The notes beneath the pieces were generated by a model. It did no database searches and was not told where the DNA came from. It was given only the letters and a program-made list of their open reading frames with translations. From UMGS1279 sp045577695 (GTDB lineage: Bacteria; Bacillota; Clostridia; Oscillospirales; Acutalibacteraceae): a DNA stretch of 64,000 nucleotides. The stretch covers positions 1 to 64,000 of the forward strand of contig JAZNIW010000003.1 of NCBI GenBank assembly GCA_045577695.1, written 5' to 3'. Each line of letters begins with the position of its first letter. Position 1 is the stretch's first letter. Of this stretch, positions 43,855-53,752 are shown piece by piece. The position numbers and the translations under genes were made by a program.

Positions 43855-43878
43855 AACTACCTCCCAAACAGTCGTATT

Positions 43879-43905
43879 GGGTGGTAAGAAAATTTCCTAC
43901 CACCC
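43879..43905 (-). promoter_or_regulatory. Perfect hairpin between ileS and lspA
   Basis: GGGTGGTA and TACCACCC pair, with a further GAAA/TTTC inside, in the 63-base gap between the genes. There is no U tract. It could slow transcription, act as an RNA processing site or shield the ileS mRNA. Confidence 0.65.
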
Positions 43906-43917
43906 CGTATGGATATC

Positions 43918-46701
43918 CTATTTCAATACAGCGGCACAACGCGCACAGAGACAGGGATGTTCTTCATTGGTTCCCACGGTATCCGAATACATCCAGCAAC
44001 GGCTGCATTTTTCACCCGAAGCGTGGCGCACTGTAACCGAGAGCGCTTGCTCACCTTTGTATTCGCCCTCATTTCCTTTGACCAAGTTCGCCTTCGAAAC
44101 AATGCAAATCGAAGCCAGATCCGTAACGGTGCTTAAAAAGTCATATAGTTCGCCCTCGGCATAAACAGTAATTTCAGCATCCAATGAAGAACCAATGACC
44201 TTTTCGGCACGCGCTTGTTCCAATGCTTTTTTCACATCATCGCGTACCAAATGAATCTTATCAAAGCGGGCTAATAATTCAGTATCTACCGTATCCGAAG
44301 GTCTCGGCATATCGTTAAAGAGAACGCTCTTTGTGTTATGCGAGGACGGATGCGGCATAAATTTCCAAATTTCTTCCGACGTGAAGGCCAAAATTGGAGC
44401 CACCAAGCGAGTCAATGTATCTAAAACGCGATAAATGGTGGTCTGCGCCGCACGGCGGGTTGGACTGTCGGACTTTTCGGTGTACAAACGGTCTTTAATA
44501 ACATCCAAATAGAAGTTGGACATATCAATGACACAGAAGTTGTGAATGGCGTGGAAAATCATATGAAATTCATACTTCTCATATCCGTCAATACAGGCGC
44601 GAACCACTTCGTTCAAGCGCGACAAAGCGTAGCGATCCATTTCTTCCAACCGCTCATCATCCACGGCATCACGCTCCGGATCAAAGTCCGGTATACAACC
44701 CAAAATAAAGCGGGCCGTGTTGCGGATTTTGCGATATACTTCGGACATTTGTTTTAAAATCTCGGGGGAAACGCGAATATCAGCGTGGTAATCGGAAGAC
44801 GCCACCCAAAGGCGCAATATATCGGCACCGTATTGTTTGACCACATCATCCGGAATGATGGTGTTGCCGATGGACTTCGACATTTTTTTACCCTCACCGT
44901 CTACCACCCAACCGTGGGTAACAACGGTTTTGTAAGGGGCAACGCCTTTGGTCGCAACCGAGGTCAGTAAAGATGACTGGAACCAACCGCGGTATTGGTC
45001 GGCACCCTCCAAATACATATCAGCAGGGAAACGCAAATAATTGCGGTTATCCAACACGGCTGCATGGGAAGAACCGGAATCAAACCAAACGTCCATAATA
45101 TCGGTTTCTTTTTTAAACGAAGCCGCACCGCATACACTACAGGTAACCCCCTCCGGCATTAAATCGGCGGCATCCATTTCATACCAAGCGTCGGCACCCT
45201 TTTCACGGAAAATAGCCGCCACATTGGCAATGGTTTCGGGGGTTATGATCTCTTTTCCACAATCTTTACAGTAAAATATAGGAATGGGAACGCCCCAAAT
45301 ACGTTGACGAGAGATACACCAATCACTGCGGTCACGTACCATACCGGTAATGCGATCCTCTCCCCAACCGGGTACCCAATCTACCGATTGAATAGCCTTG
45401 ATGGCTTGGTCAGCAAAATCGGAAATAGAACAGAACCATTGCTCGGTCGCGCGGAACAAAATCGGCGATTTGCAACGCCAGCAGTGCGGATATTGGTGAA
45501 TGATTTTTTCCAATGCAAACAGATGGTTGTTTTCTTCCAACTTTTTAGCAATCGCTTTGTTGGCATCATTGGTGGTGAGGCCGGCAAATTCACCGGCATC
45601 TTGGGTCATAATACCTTTATGGTCAACGGGAACTAGCATAGAAATCTGCGGATAATTGCGGCAAACTTCAAAATCCTCTACACCGTGGCCGGGTGCGGTA
45701 TGAACGCAACCGGTACCGCTTTCTAAGGTAACGTGGTCCCCCACAATCACTAAGGAAGAACGGTCGATAAATGGGTGTTTGGTCTGCATCAATTCCAATT
45801 CAGCTCCACGAATGGTGCCCACCGTTTCATAGTCGGCAATGTCAGCCGCTTTCATACTGGGGACAATCAAATCGGTTGCCATCACATAAAATTCTCCGTT
45901 GGCCTTGACTACACTATATTCATAATCCGGACCGACGCAAATAGCAAGGTTACCGGGTAGGGTCCAAGTGGTGGTGGTCCAGATAACAAAGTAGGTTTTG
46001 CCAAGTTCAGCACCAAGGGAGGAAAGTTTACCAAAATCTTCCGTAACCTCAAATTTTACATAGATGGAATGGCAGGGATCCTCGGCATATTCAATCTCAG
46101 CTTCTGCTAAGGCGGTTTGACACTCAGGACACCAATAAACGGGTTTGAGCCCCTTGTAAATATAGCCCTTATTGGCCATTTCACCAAAAACTTCAACCTG
46201 TGCAGCAACATATTCGTTGCTTAAGGTGAGGTAGGGTTTATCCCACTCTCCCAAAACGCCCAAACGTTCAAATTGGGCGCGTTGACTTTCAACAAAACCC
46301 AGCGCAAAATCACGGCAAATACGGCGCAAATCACCGGCCGAAATTTTGTCATTAGATTCCATACCCGCCTTTTTGCGGGCCTTGAGTTCGGTTGGAAGGC
46401 CGTGAGTATCATACCCGGGTACATAAGGGGCTTTAAAGCCGGACATATTTTTATACCGAAGAATAAAATCCTTTAAACTTTTATTCAGCGCCGTGCCCAA
46501 ATGAATCACGCCGTTAGCGTAAGGAGGGCCGTCATGCAAAATATAAAGCGGCTTATCGGCATTGTGAGCCATCAATTCCTCGTAGAGATGATTCTCTTGC
46601 CATTCGGCCAAGGCTTCCGGTTCTCGTGTGGGCAAACCGGCACGCATGGGAAAATCGGTTTTTGGTAAATTCAGTGTTTTGTTATAATCCTGCTGTTCCA
46701 T
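43918..46701 (-). CDS. ileS: Isoleucyl-tRNA synthetase
   Basis: 927 residues. Class I motifs: HIGH equivalent in ANGVIHLGTALNKSLKDF and KMSKS in GKKMSKSIGNTI. The CP1 editing domain (TTTTWTLPGNLAICVGPDY and TGCVHTAPGHGVEDFE) removes misacylated valine. The C-terminal zinc-binding tail has CSRCW and CLCARC, the bacterial type sensitive to mupirocin as opposed to the ileS2 type. No T-box leader: only 41 bases separate it from divIVA. Confidence 0.97.
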   Translation of the reverse strand: MEQQDYNKTLNLPKTDFPMRAGLPTREPEALAEWQENHLYEELMAHNADKPLYILHDGPPYANGVIHLGTALNKSLKDFILRYKNMSGFKAPYVPGYDTHGLPTELKARKKAGMESNDKISAGDLRRICRDFALGFVESQRAQFERLGVLGEWDKPYLTLSNEYVAAQVEVFGEMANKGYIYKGLKPVYWCPECQTALAEAEIEYAEDPCHSIYVKFEVTEDFGKLSSLGAELGKTYFVIWTTTTWTLPGNLAICVGPDYEYSVVKANGEFYVMATDLIVPSMKAADIADYETVGTIRGAELELMQTKHPFIDRSSLVIVGDHVTLESGTGCVHTAPGHGVEDFEVCRNYPQISMLVPVDHKGIMTQDAGEFAGLTTNDANKAIAKKLEENNHLFALEKIIHQYPHCWRCKSPILFRATEQWFCSISDFADQAIKAIQSVDWVPGWGEDRITGMVRDRSDWCISRQRIWGVPIPIFYCKDCGKEIITPETIANVAAIFREKGADAWYEMDAADLMPEGVTCSVCGAASFKKETDIMDVWFDSGSSHAAVLDNRNYLRFPADMYLEGADQYRGWFQSSLLTSVATKGVAPYKTVVTHGWVVDGEGKKMSKSIGNTIIPDDVVKQYGADILRLWVASSDYHADIRVSPEILKQMSEVYRKIRNTARFILGCIPDFDPERDAVDDERLEEMDRYALSRLNEVVRACIDGYEKYEFHMIFHAIHNFCVIDMSNFYLDVIKDRLYTEKSDSPTRRAAQTTIYRVLDTLTRLVAPILAFTSEEIWKFMPHPSSHNTKSVLFNDMPRPSDTVDTELLARFDKIHLVRDDVKKALEQARAEKVIGSSLDAEITVYAEGELYDFLSTVTDLASICIVSKANLVKGNEGEYKGEQALSVTVRHASGEKCSRCWMYSDTVGTNEEHPCLCARCAAVLK

Positions 46702-46742
46702 GAAAATATATTCCTTCCAGAAAATGATAGGTTTTGTTAAAT

Positions 46743-47567
46743 TTATACGTTAGCCGGTTCTTCGCTCACCGGGTCTCCTTCCTCCGAGGCAAGTACAGCC
46801 CCTTCATCAGCTGACACGGGTGTGTCGTACGATTCAGGTTGGACAATCGGTTGATTGTTGTTCACCGATGTGTTGGGCAAGAACGAACGAAAATCCGGTT
46901 CGCTTTCAATCTCAAACGCAAGGGCCTTGGCAGCGTGTTCGGGGTCGTAGGGAACGGTATCGGGGAATTTTTGCAAAATTTCCAGTTGTTGCTTGTGATT
47001 ATCAAATAAACGCTTTTTAAAATCGCTAACCTCTGCCTTTAATTTATCAAACAACATTTGTTGGCGCGCTACGCTATCGTGAGCGGCCGTAATAATGCCT
47101 TCCGACTTCATCGCGGCGTCGTTTAACATTTTGGTCACTTCTTCGTCCGCGGCAGCCTTGCGCTCAGCAATGTCTTTTTCGAAAGCGGTTAGAACAGTGG
47201 CAACCTTTTCATCGATTTCTTTGGCTTTGGTGTTAGCCTCATCCAAAATAGCGGCCGCTTTCTCATTGGCCTCGTTAATAATTTGATCCGAAAAGCGTTG
47301 TGCCGTCACCAAAATGCTATGTACGTTTCCGACACTCTCAGAATTGTCCACTGTTTCGGTTTTTGCCGGTGCTTGTGTGGTCGGCATAGCCCCCTCCGGT
47401 TGCTCCTTTAACAGTTGATTCAAGCGCTCGGCCATAGCATGATTTTGAGCCACCAGTTTGTCCATATCTTCGGCTACTTCATCCAAAAACATATCGACAT
47501 CGGCTTCTTTGTATCCCCGCATCGCGCGGTCAAACTTTACGCTTCTGATATAATCGCCAGTATGCAT
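46743..47567 (-). CDS. divIVA: DivIVA-domain cell division protein
   Basis: 274 residues. The N-terminal membrane-curvature-sensing domain (IRSVKFDRAMRGYKEADVDM then FLDEVAEDM) is typical. Long coiled coils run over about residues 80-200, rich in Glu, Lys and Ala, and an acidic, disordered tail ends the protein. It marks the septum or poles and recruits other proteins. It stands between ylmH and ileS as in most Firmicutes. GGAGG is 10 bases before the ATG. Confidence 0.95.
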   Translation of the reverse strand: MHTGDYIRSVKFDRAMRGYKEADVDMFLDEVAEDMDKLVAQNHAMAERLNQLLKEQPEGAMPTTQAPAKTETVDNSESVGNVHSILVTAQRFSDQIINEANEKAAAILDEANTKAKEIDEKVATVLTAFEKDIAERKAAADEEVTKMLNDAAMKSEGIITAAHDSVARQQMLFDKLKAEVSDFKKRLFDNHKQQLEILQKFPDTVPYDPEHAAKALAFEIESEPDFRSFLPNTSVNNNQPIVQPESYDTPVSADEGAVLASEEGDPVSEEPANV

Positions 47568-47589
47568 TGTTATTTCCCTCCGAACAGTA

Positions 47590-48342
47590 TTAAATGTATT
47601 TTTCAGCTAAGATGATTTCACGGCCTTTTTTAGAAAAAGAGCCGGTTTTTACGATAATAAATTTTCCAATTTTTCGAATCGTCACGGTATCCCCCGCTTG
47701 GATTTTACCGGTGGTTTTATACACGGCAAAGGAATTAACAAAAACCAAACCGTTTTCAATCCATTCATCTACTTTACTGCGACTACAACCGGTTAAGCCG
47801 GCTACAACGGCATCCAACCGCGGCGAAGAAACCGTAAAAGAAATGGGTTCTTTTTTTGGGGGAGGAAGCGCCAATTCTATCTCCTTTGCAGCAAGACGTT
47901 GCACCGTCACTCCGACACGACCGATTTTCTTAATTTGTTCCACCAAATAATCGGCAATTTCATCAGCCGTAAAAACCAAAGCAAAACCTTCACCAAAACG
48001 GATATCCCCCACCTTTTCACGGGTAATGCCGGTGGCCATAATAGTTCCCAATACATCGCGATGTGAAAGAACATCGGCTTTGCGAAACGAAATACGAATG
48101 GAGGCTATTGGAAAAGCCTCTTGAGGTGTGGTTATATAGTCCGGCAAGGCGCCAAACATACGGCGCTCAGCCAACGGATAACCACCAAAAAAGTAAGCGT
48201 TTGGTGCCGTTATAGCCGCGTGAAGTTCCGCCGCTTCGCCGGGGCTTAAAAAACCTAAAAACTTAGGAATATTTCGTATGGCGCAAAGGCGAAGGCAATC
48301 CTCCGCTTTGGCCCGCAATAGTTTGATTTCCGATTCCACCAA
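47590..48342 (-). CDS. ylmH: YlmH, S4-domain RNA-binding protein
   Basis: 250 residues. The front part (FLSPGEAAELHAAI and FFGGYPLAERRMFGALPDYI) is the YlmH-specific domain; an S4 domain lies at the end (RLDAVVAGLTGCSRSKVDEW and IENGLVFVNSF). YlmH works in ribosome-associated quality control in Bacillus by binding the 50S-peptidyl-tRNA complex. It starts one base after the sepF stop and belongs to the division block. Confidence 0.93.
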   Translation of the reverse strand: MVESEIKLLRAKAEDCLRLCAIRNIPKFLGFLSPGEAAELHAAITAPNAYFFGGYPLAERRMFGALPDYITTPQEAFPIASIRISFRKADVLSHRDVLGTIMATGITREKVGDIRFGEGFALVFTADEIADYLVEQIKKIGRVGVTVQRLAAKEIELALPPPKKEPISFTVSSPRLDAVVAGLTGCSRSKVDEWIENGLVFVNSFAVYKTTGKIQAGDTVTIRKIGKFIIVKTGSFSKKGREIILAEKYI

Positions 48343-48343
48343 A

Positions 48344-48835
48344 TTAACCTAAAAACATCCCGTCGGTGTCAAAATCGTCGGCAATCAGTTCGCCTAATAC
48401 ATCGACATTGGCCGGTGTAATGATAAAGGTGCTTTTAGCAACCTTTTTAATGCTACCTTTGGTGGCATAAGCCGTACCGCTTAAAAAGTCAATCAAGCGG
48501 CGAGATGTTTCACGGTTGGCGGCTTCCAGGTTTAACACAACGGTTTTGCGCAGATTTAAATGGTCGGCAATCGATGGTGCGTCCTCAAAGCGGGTGGGCT
48601 TAACCAAGACCACTTGAATGTGCGATGAAGCAAAGGAAACTTCTTTCGCCTCTGCCTTTTTCTCGGAACGAGAACCAAAATCAAAAATCTTTTTCTGAGA
48701 TGCTTTTTCCGAGGTAGAATAAAGGTCGTCCTCCTCTTCTTCAAAAAAGGAAGATTGTTGCTCATCTTCGTAATAATCGTCTTCATAATCCTCTTCAGAG
48801 GGAATCATCTTTTTGAAAAAATCCGCCATTCCCAT
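48344..48835 (-). CDS. sepF: Cell division protein SepF
   Basis: 163 residues. A short amphipathic N-terminus (MGMADFFKKMIPS), an acidic linker rich in Asp, Glu and Tyr, and the SepF core from about residue 75 (LVKPTRFEDAPSIADHLNLR, VLNLEAANRETSRRLIDFLS) that bundles FtsZ filaments. It anchors FtsZ to the membrane. It precedes ylmH by one base and follows the YggS gene. Confidence 0.95.
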   Translation of the reverse strand: MGMADFFKKMIPSEEDYEDDYYEDEQQSSFFEEEEDDLYSTSEKASQKKIFDFGSRSEKKAEAKEVSFASSHIQVVLVKPTRFEDAPSIADHLNLRKTVVLNLEAANRETSRRLIDFLSGTAYATKGSIKKVAKSTFIITPANVDVLGELIADDFDTDGMFLG

Positions 48836-48848
48836 ATTTTATTACCTC

Positions 48849-49601
48849 CTAAAAAATATGTTGATTGGGATAAAATCGTTTTCCGAACAGTGCGGTACCA
48901 ACCCGCACAATATTAGCACCTTCTTCAATGGCAACCTCGAAATCATCCGACATTCCCATCGACAAAAAATCCATACTACTATTATCTATTTTTTTGCCGC
49001 GAATGTCAAGGAATAGATGGTACATTTCTTGAAAATATCTACGATTTTTTTCCGGATTATCACAAATTGGGGGAATTGTCATCAATCCGCGCACCAAAAT
49101 CCCCTTCATTTTTGAAATTTCTTCTAATGCGGGAAAAATTTGTTCTTTTAAAAAACCGCTTTTACTTTGCTCGTTTCCAATATTTACCTCCAACAAAACA
49201 TCACTTACCACGCCTTTTTGCTGACTGAGTTTGCTGATAACCGAGGCTAATTTTACCGAATGCACGGACTGAATAAGTGAAACAAGCCCGACGATATCCT
49301 TTGCTTTGTTGGATTGCAAATGACCGATAAAATGACGGTCTGCCGCAGGAAGCAGAAATGGCTCTTTGGATAAAAATTCCTGCACGCGATTTTCACCAAT
49401 AGCCGAAAGCCCCTGTTTCATCGCATAGTTAATCACCGAAACATCCACCGTTTTCGTAGCGGCCAGCAGTAAAATGTCGGTTTCCGCACGGCCACTGCGT
49501 ATAGCGGCAGAAGCAACACGCGCCTTAATATCGGCGAAATTTTCATCAAAAATTCTGCTGCGTTCCTCGATACTAAGTTTATCCGATAAATTTACCGTCA
49601 T
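48849..49601 (-). CDS. YggS/YlmE-family pyridoxal-phosphate homeostasis protein
   Basis: 250 residues from ATG 49601, which has AAAGGAAAG before it; the open frame runs 37 codons further into the preceding gene. A single TIM-barrel domain carries PLP on the lysine in LLAATKTVDVS. Further signatures: GENRVQEFLSK, HFIGHLQSNKAKDIV and LSMGMSDDFEVAIEEGANIVR. It keeps free PLP low; no enzyme activity is known. The start overlaps the HlyD-like gene end by 23 bases. Confidence 0.94.
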   Translation of the reverse strand: MTVNLSDKLSIEERSRIFDENFADIKARVASAAIRSGRAETDILLLAATKTVDVSVINYAMKQGLSAIGENRVQEFLSKEPFLLPAADRHFIGHLQSNKAKDIVGLVSLIQSVHSVKLASVISKLSQQKGVVSDVLLEVNIGNEQSKSGFLKEQIFPALEEISKMKGILVRGLMTIPPICDNPEKNRRYFQEMYHLFLDIRGKKIDNSSMDFLSMGMSDDFEVAIEEGANIVRVGTALFGKRFYPNQHIF

Positions 49602-50790
49602 ATAAATTCTTTCCTTTCTCAATGACCTCATCGTATAAGCGAAGGTTGTTGCCCCCCTCTTCGTCAATCCGTTTACAAAGCGTAAAAGTATCGGTGGCAT
49701 ACAACACTTCAATGGGACGGAATTTTACAATCGAACCCTGCATAATATAAACGCCGGTTTGTCCATCCACTACGCGAACCGCACGGTTGCTGACACGAAT
49801 ACCCTCATACTCTTTGGTAACAATGGTCATCGGGGCCGAACGGGTCATAGCGATTTGTCCGTTCATCGTGTGACAAGAAAATACCACAACGGCAGAATTT
49901 TTATCTTTCGATATTTGAACTTTTTCAACAGTGGCCTGTAATTTTTCCGCCCCCGTAATCGATGTTTTTAAGGTGACTTTTGTGTCTTCGGAAAAATTTA
50001 GGTAGGAATCGTTTTCCATTTTGGCAAGTATATACCAATGATAGTTGGAAACGATTTTTCCAAACCCTTCTTTCGGTTCTGCTTTTTGTATTTTTTCAAA
50101 AATAGATTCATCAACCGTTTCTATTAATTTCGGTGTTAATAAACCTTCTAAACCATCGGTTTGAGAGATAAAAAAGCCGGAAGATTTTGATTTTACTTTG
50201 TCGGTTGGCTTGGCCAGGCCACTTTGCAACGTGGCTAATTCACTTTTCAAAGAGGAAAGTAAGGTATCAAATCCCGACACCTCGCCGGTTAAAATCTGCT
50301 TGCGATTCATCAAGGTCAACAGGTTACTCAAATGGCCTTCCAACGAGGTGTACTGCCCTTTATCGGTGGTCGCCATCAAATCCAAATAAGCACGGTGGAT
50401 CCGATTATTGATGGTTTCCAAATCCACCGAAGCGGGGTCGCTGACCGAATTGATGGATTCCAATGTTTCAATCTGTTCTTGGAGAGATTCCGCTCGTTTG
50501 TGCGCCGCGGCAATTTCTGCAGATGCATAAACCTCTGCAATGGTACCGTTTTTGGCAACCTTTTCACCTTCGGTCACTACGTATCGCTCGTTACCTGTGA
50601 TTTGATAATCAATCACCGTTTCTTCCCGCACAAAATACCCGTTAATCTCTACCCCTTCGTAGGTTTCGTACGAAACTGCGGTAGCGGTGTTTATCGGCTT
50701 ATACAGTATGGCGTAAGTTTGATAAGCACAAAAAATTAACAGTAATGTGGAAACCACAAAACGAAACCATCTCATTCCGCCATCCTTCAT
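49579..50790 (-). CDS. HlyD-like membrane-anchored envelope protein
   Basis: 403 residues. One membrane helix at about residues 9-28 (FVVSTLLLIFCAYQTYAIL), then an extracytoplasmic part with a lipoyl-like barrel (VVTEGEKVAKNGTIAEVYAS), a coiled coil at about 90-200 and a second barrel (MTRSAPMTIVTKEYEGIRVS). This is the fold of HlyD/RND adaptor proteins, but no ABC or RND pump is nearby. It lies between miaA and the yggS-sepF-ylmH-divIVA block, so a role at the division site or in envelope assembly is plausible. Function not known to me. Confidence 0.7.
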   Translation of the reverse strand: MKDGGMRWFRFVVSTLLLIFCAYQTYAILYKPINTATAVSYETYEGVEINGYFVREETVIDYQITGNERYVVTEGEKVAKNGTIAEVYASAEIAAAHKRAESLQEQIETLESINSVSDPASVDLETINNRIHRAYLDLMATTDKGQYTSLEGHLSNLLTLMNRKQILTGEVSGFDTLLSSLKSELATLQSGLAKPTDKVKSKSSGFFISQTDGLEGLLTPKLIETVDESIFEKIQKAEPKEGFGKIVSNYHWYILAKMENDSYLNFSEDTKVTLKTSITGAEKLQATVEKVQISKDKNSAVVVFSCHTMNGQIAMTRSAPMTIVTKEYEGIRVSNRAVRVVDGQTGVYIMQGSIVKFRPIEVLYATDTFTLCKRIDEEGGNNLRLYDEVIEKGKNLYDGKFIG

Positions 50791-50804
50791 CCGTCACACC
50801 TCCC

Positions 50805-51734
50805 TTATTTTTCGTATCCTAAAAAATCTTTTATTCGCTGACATGCCGCTGTAAGCGGATTCTCTTCTTCATCCATATAAATCCACTGTATCTGGGGCAT
50901 TTTCGTAAACCAAGTCATCTGCCGTTTGGCATACCGCCTAGTCTGCATTTTTAAATGTTCAATACATTCATCTAAACTTTTTTCACCGCGAAAATACGGG
51001 AATAGTTCTTTATGACCAATAGCTTGTGCCGCCGTTGACTTTTGGGTGTTTAATGCCGCTTCCGCTTCGGCCACCAAACCGTTTTCAAGCATCGCATCCA
51101 CCCTTCGGTTGATGCGATTATATAGCAATTCCCGATTACGAAAGGCAAGTCCTATCATCCCGTTTTGATAGCACGGCCCCCTTCGTTTAGAGTCGGCATC
51201 GCGTGTGGATTTCGGCATACCGCTCATTTCAAAAATCTCCACGGCACGTAAAATACGTTTATTATCATTTGGCGAAATTTTTTCGGCAGAAATCGGATCG
51301 ATTTCCTGCAAATAGCGGTATAACGAATCCCATCCTTCTTTGGTAGCTCTTTGCTCCAGAGCAAGGCGGATTTCGGTTTTATCCCCCTCGTCGCCGAATT
51401 CGATATTATCGGCCAATGCGGAGATATACAAGCCCGTCCCCCCTACCACAAAGGGTAAGCGATTTCTTTGGTGCACCGAATGAATCGCCTTGCCGGCCAA
51501 CGCGGTATACTGCGAAACCGAAAAAGATTGCGCCGGAGATAAAAACTCAAACAAATGGTGGGGAACCGATTGCTTTTCCAACTCATTGGGTGCCGCCGAG
51601 GCTATGTGCATACCGCGGTAGACCTGCATAGAATCCCCCGCAATAATCTCTCCCGAAAACTGTTTTGCCAATTCCACCGAAAGGCCGGTTTTTCCCGAAG
51701 CGGTCGGCCCTACAATATAAACCACCGGTTTCAT
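50805..51734 (-). CDS. miaA: tRNA dimethylallyltransferase MiaA
   Basis: 309 residues. It adds a dimethylallyl group to A37 of tRNAs reading UNN codons; MiaB, coded upstream in the same run, then thiomethylates it. P-loop VGPTASGKTGLS, FVVGGTGLYISAL and RYAKRQMTWF are diagnostic. The start at 51734 is fixed by an ATGA overlap with the mutL stop; the open frame extends 27 codons further into mutL. Confidence 0.96.
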   Translation of the reverse strand: MKPVVYIVGPTASGKTGLSVELAKQFSGEIIAGDSMQVYRGMHIASAAPNELEKQSVPHHLFEFLSPAQSFSVSQYTALAGKAIHSVHQRNRLPFVVGGTGLYISALADNIEFGDEGDKTEIRLALEQRATKEGWDSLYRYLQEIDPISAEKISPNDNKRILRAVEIFEMSGMPKSTRDADSKRRGPCYQNGMIGLAFRNRELLYNRINRRVDAMLENGLVAEAEAALNTQKSTAAQAIGHKELFPYFRGEKSLDECIEHLKMQTRRYAKRQMTWFTKMPQIQWIYMDEEENPLTAACQRIKDFLGYEK

Positions 51735-53731
51735 CGAATCGGCCCCAATCTTCCAAATTGTTTTTCTATCTGTGCCTTGCTCAATTGAAAAGCGATGGGT
51801 CGACCATGTGGACAATACATTAACGAATCATCGGTTAACACGCGAACGGCCAAACGATACAATTCTTCTTTTGAACTGATATCTCCCGATTTGATGGCGG
51901 ATTTACAGGCAATTTGGTGCAAAATATCCTCCACACGGTCCTGCATCGGACCTTTCTTTTCCATAAGGTTACCGGCCATTTCACTTAAAAGTTGGGCCGC
52001 ATCCTCTTGACATAACAATGCGGGTACCGACCGCACCAAAACGGTGCTTCCACCGAAATCTTCCAACAAAAATCCACAGCGTTCCAATATCTCTAAATGA
52101 GTGATGACGGTATCGTATTCCTCGCGCACCAGCGTCACGCTCAGTGGAGTCAACAGAAGTTGACTTTGAATCTCAAAGGATTGTTTAAGTTCTTCAAATC
52201 GAATGCGTTCGTGCGCAGCGTGTTTATCAACCCAATACAAGGCTTCCTCGTAGGAAACAAGGATATAGGTGGCAAAGGCCTCGCCTACGTATAAAATCTT
52301 ATCGGGATTTATTGCCGATGTTTTTTCGTACGCCACCGCAGTTTTTTCGGGTAATTTTGTTTCATCACTCGGCAAAGTAGTCGATAGGTTGCTTTTTGCA
52401 CTTTCAACCGCTTTCGAGACGAAAGCCTGCGGCTCTTCCTCCACCAAAATATCCAACGTACTATTTTTCGCGGGCTTCGTTTCCGGTAAAACGGAAGAAC
52501 GTATCGGTTGTACAAAGGTCGTAGTATCATCCCGCAAGAGGGTGTTCTCGACAATCGGGGTATGGCCAAAGGGTTCCACTGAAACCGAGATTTTTTTTGT
52601 CGATGCTGCCGGCGGCTTTTTCATTGTTACAGCTTGGGTGATTTCTTCTTCTTTTGACAAAAATGATTTGGTTTGCGTAAAACTCTCTTGTTTTAGAAAT
52701 GGATTTAGGGGGTTTTTACTGCCAATTTGCAAATTTAATCGGCGATCCCCCATAGAAATGGCCTGCCTCACCGCACGATAAGCAATATCAAAGACTCGTT
52801 TTTCTTCGGAAAAACGCACCTCGGTTTTAGCAGGGTGCACATTAACATCCACCGTTTCGGGCGGGATAGTTATGGTTAAAACACAAGCCGGAAAACGACC
52901 GACCATCGACGAGTTTTTATAGGCTTGGTCTAATGCCGCTGCTAAGGTGCCGGACTTTATATACCGCCCGTTCAAAAAGAAAAACTGACCGTTACGGTTG
53001 GCGCGACAACGTGCAGGCAAACAGGTAAATCCCTCAATTGAAAAGGGCGCCTCGGAATAGGAAACCGGAATCATACCAGAGGAATAATCGCGACCCAAAA
53101 CCGAATACACGGCCGATTTGAGTGATCCGTCCCCGCCGGTGTTTAATACGCTTTTTCCGTCCCGAATCAAACGAAAAGCTATTTCAGGATGAGAAAGCGC
53201 CATACGATCCAACATCGCCGCAACAGTATTCCCCTCCGAAATATCTTTCTTTAAAAATTTCATACGTGCCGGAACGTTGTAAAACAAATCCCGCACAATA
53301 ATGGTGGTGCCGACGGGGCAACCCCCTTCTTCCAAAGAAACCTCTTCTCCGCCTTCGATAACATAAGAGACACCGTTTTGCCCCCGCACAGCACTCAGCA
53401 CTTCCACGCGGGAAACGGCCGCGATGGAGGCCAAAGCCTCCCCACGAAAGCCCAGCGTCGTAATAGAATCCAAATCGGTGTCACGTTGAATCTTGCTGGT
53501 GGCATGACGTAAAAAAGCAGTTTTTATTTGGTCTTTTGCAATACCCGAACCATTGTCGGTCACTCTCATATAGGTAATGCCGCCGCGCTCAATTTCCACC
53601 GTGATGGAAGTAGCACCGGCATCGATGGAATTTTCCACCAATTCCTTGATCACCGAAGCCGGACGTTCTACCACTTCGCCGGCGGCAATTCGTTCGGCGA
53701 TTTCTTTGGGTAATACGCGAATTTCTGACAC
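51731..53731 (-). CDS. mutL: DNA mismatch repair protein MutL
   Basis: 666 residues. The GHKL ATPase has ELVENSIDAGATSITVEI, DNGSGI and GFRGEALASIAAVS. A long poorly conserved linker covers about 330-460. The C-terminal domain has VDKHAAHERIRFEEL, the DQHA(X)2E(X)4E endonuclease motif, and a MYCPHGRPIAF motif, so this MutL should nick DNA itself; no mutH would be expected. It lies 21 bases after mutS. Confidence 0.96.
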   Translation of the reverse strand: MSEIRVLPKEIAERIAAGEVVERPASVIKELVENSIDAGATSITVEIERGGITYMRVTDNGSGIAKDQIKTAFLRHATSKIQRDTDLDSITTLGFRGEALASIAAVSRVEVLSAVRGQNGVSYVIEGGEEVSLEEGGCPVGTTIIVRDLFYNVPARMKFLKKDISEGNTVAAMLDRMALSHPEIAFRLIRDGKSVLNTGGDGSLKSAVYSVLGRDYSSGMIPVSYSEAPFSIEGFTCLPARCRANRNGQFFFLNGRYIKSGTLAAALDQAYKNSSMVGRFPACVLTITIPPETVDVNVHPAKTEVRFSEEKRVFDIAYRAVRQAISMGDRRLNLQIGSKNPLNPFLKQESFTQTKSFLSKEEEITQAVTMKKPPAASTKKISVSVEPFGHTPIVENTLLRDDTTTFVQPIRSSVLPETKPAKNSTLDILVEEEPQAFVSKAVESAKSNLSTTLPSDETKLPEKTAVAYEKTSAINPDKILYVGEAFATYILVSYEEALYWVDKHAAHERIRFEELKQSFEIQSQLLLTPLSVTLVREEYDTVITHLEILERCGFLLEDFGGSTVLVRSVPALLCQEDAAQLLSEMAGNLMEKKGPMQDRVEDILHQIACKSAIKSGDISSKEELYRLAVRVLTDDSLMYCPHGRPIAFQLSKAQIEKQFGRLGPIR

Positions 53732-53752
53732 GGATCACACCCCCTTTTGTTT

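Noticed and set aside
8965..46742. Expected T-box riboswitches before tyrS and ileS
   Set aside because: Both genes are inside operons with gaps of 3 and 41 bases, too short for a T-box; no T-box core sequence was seen.
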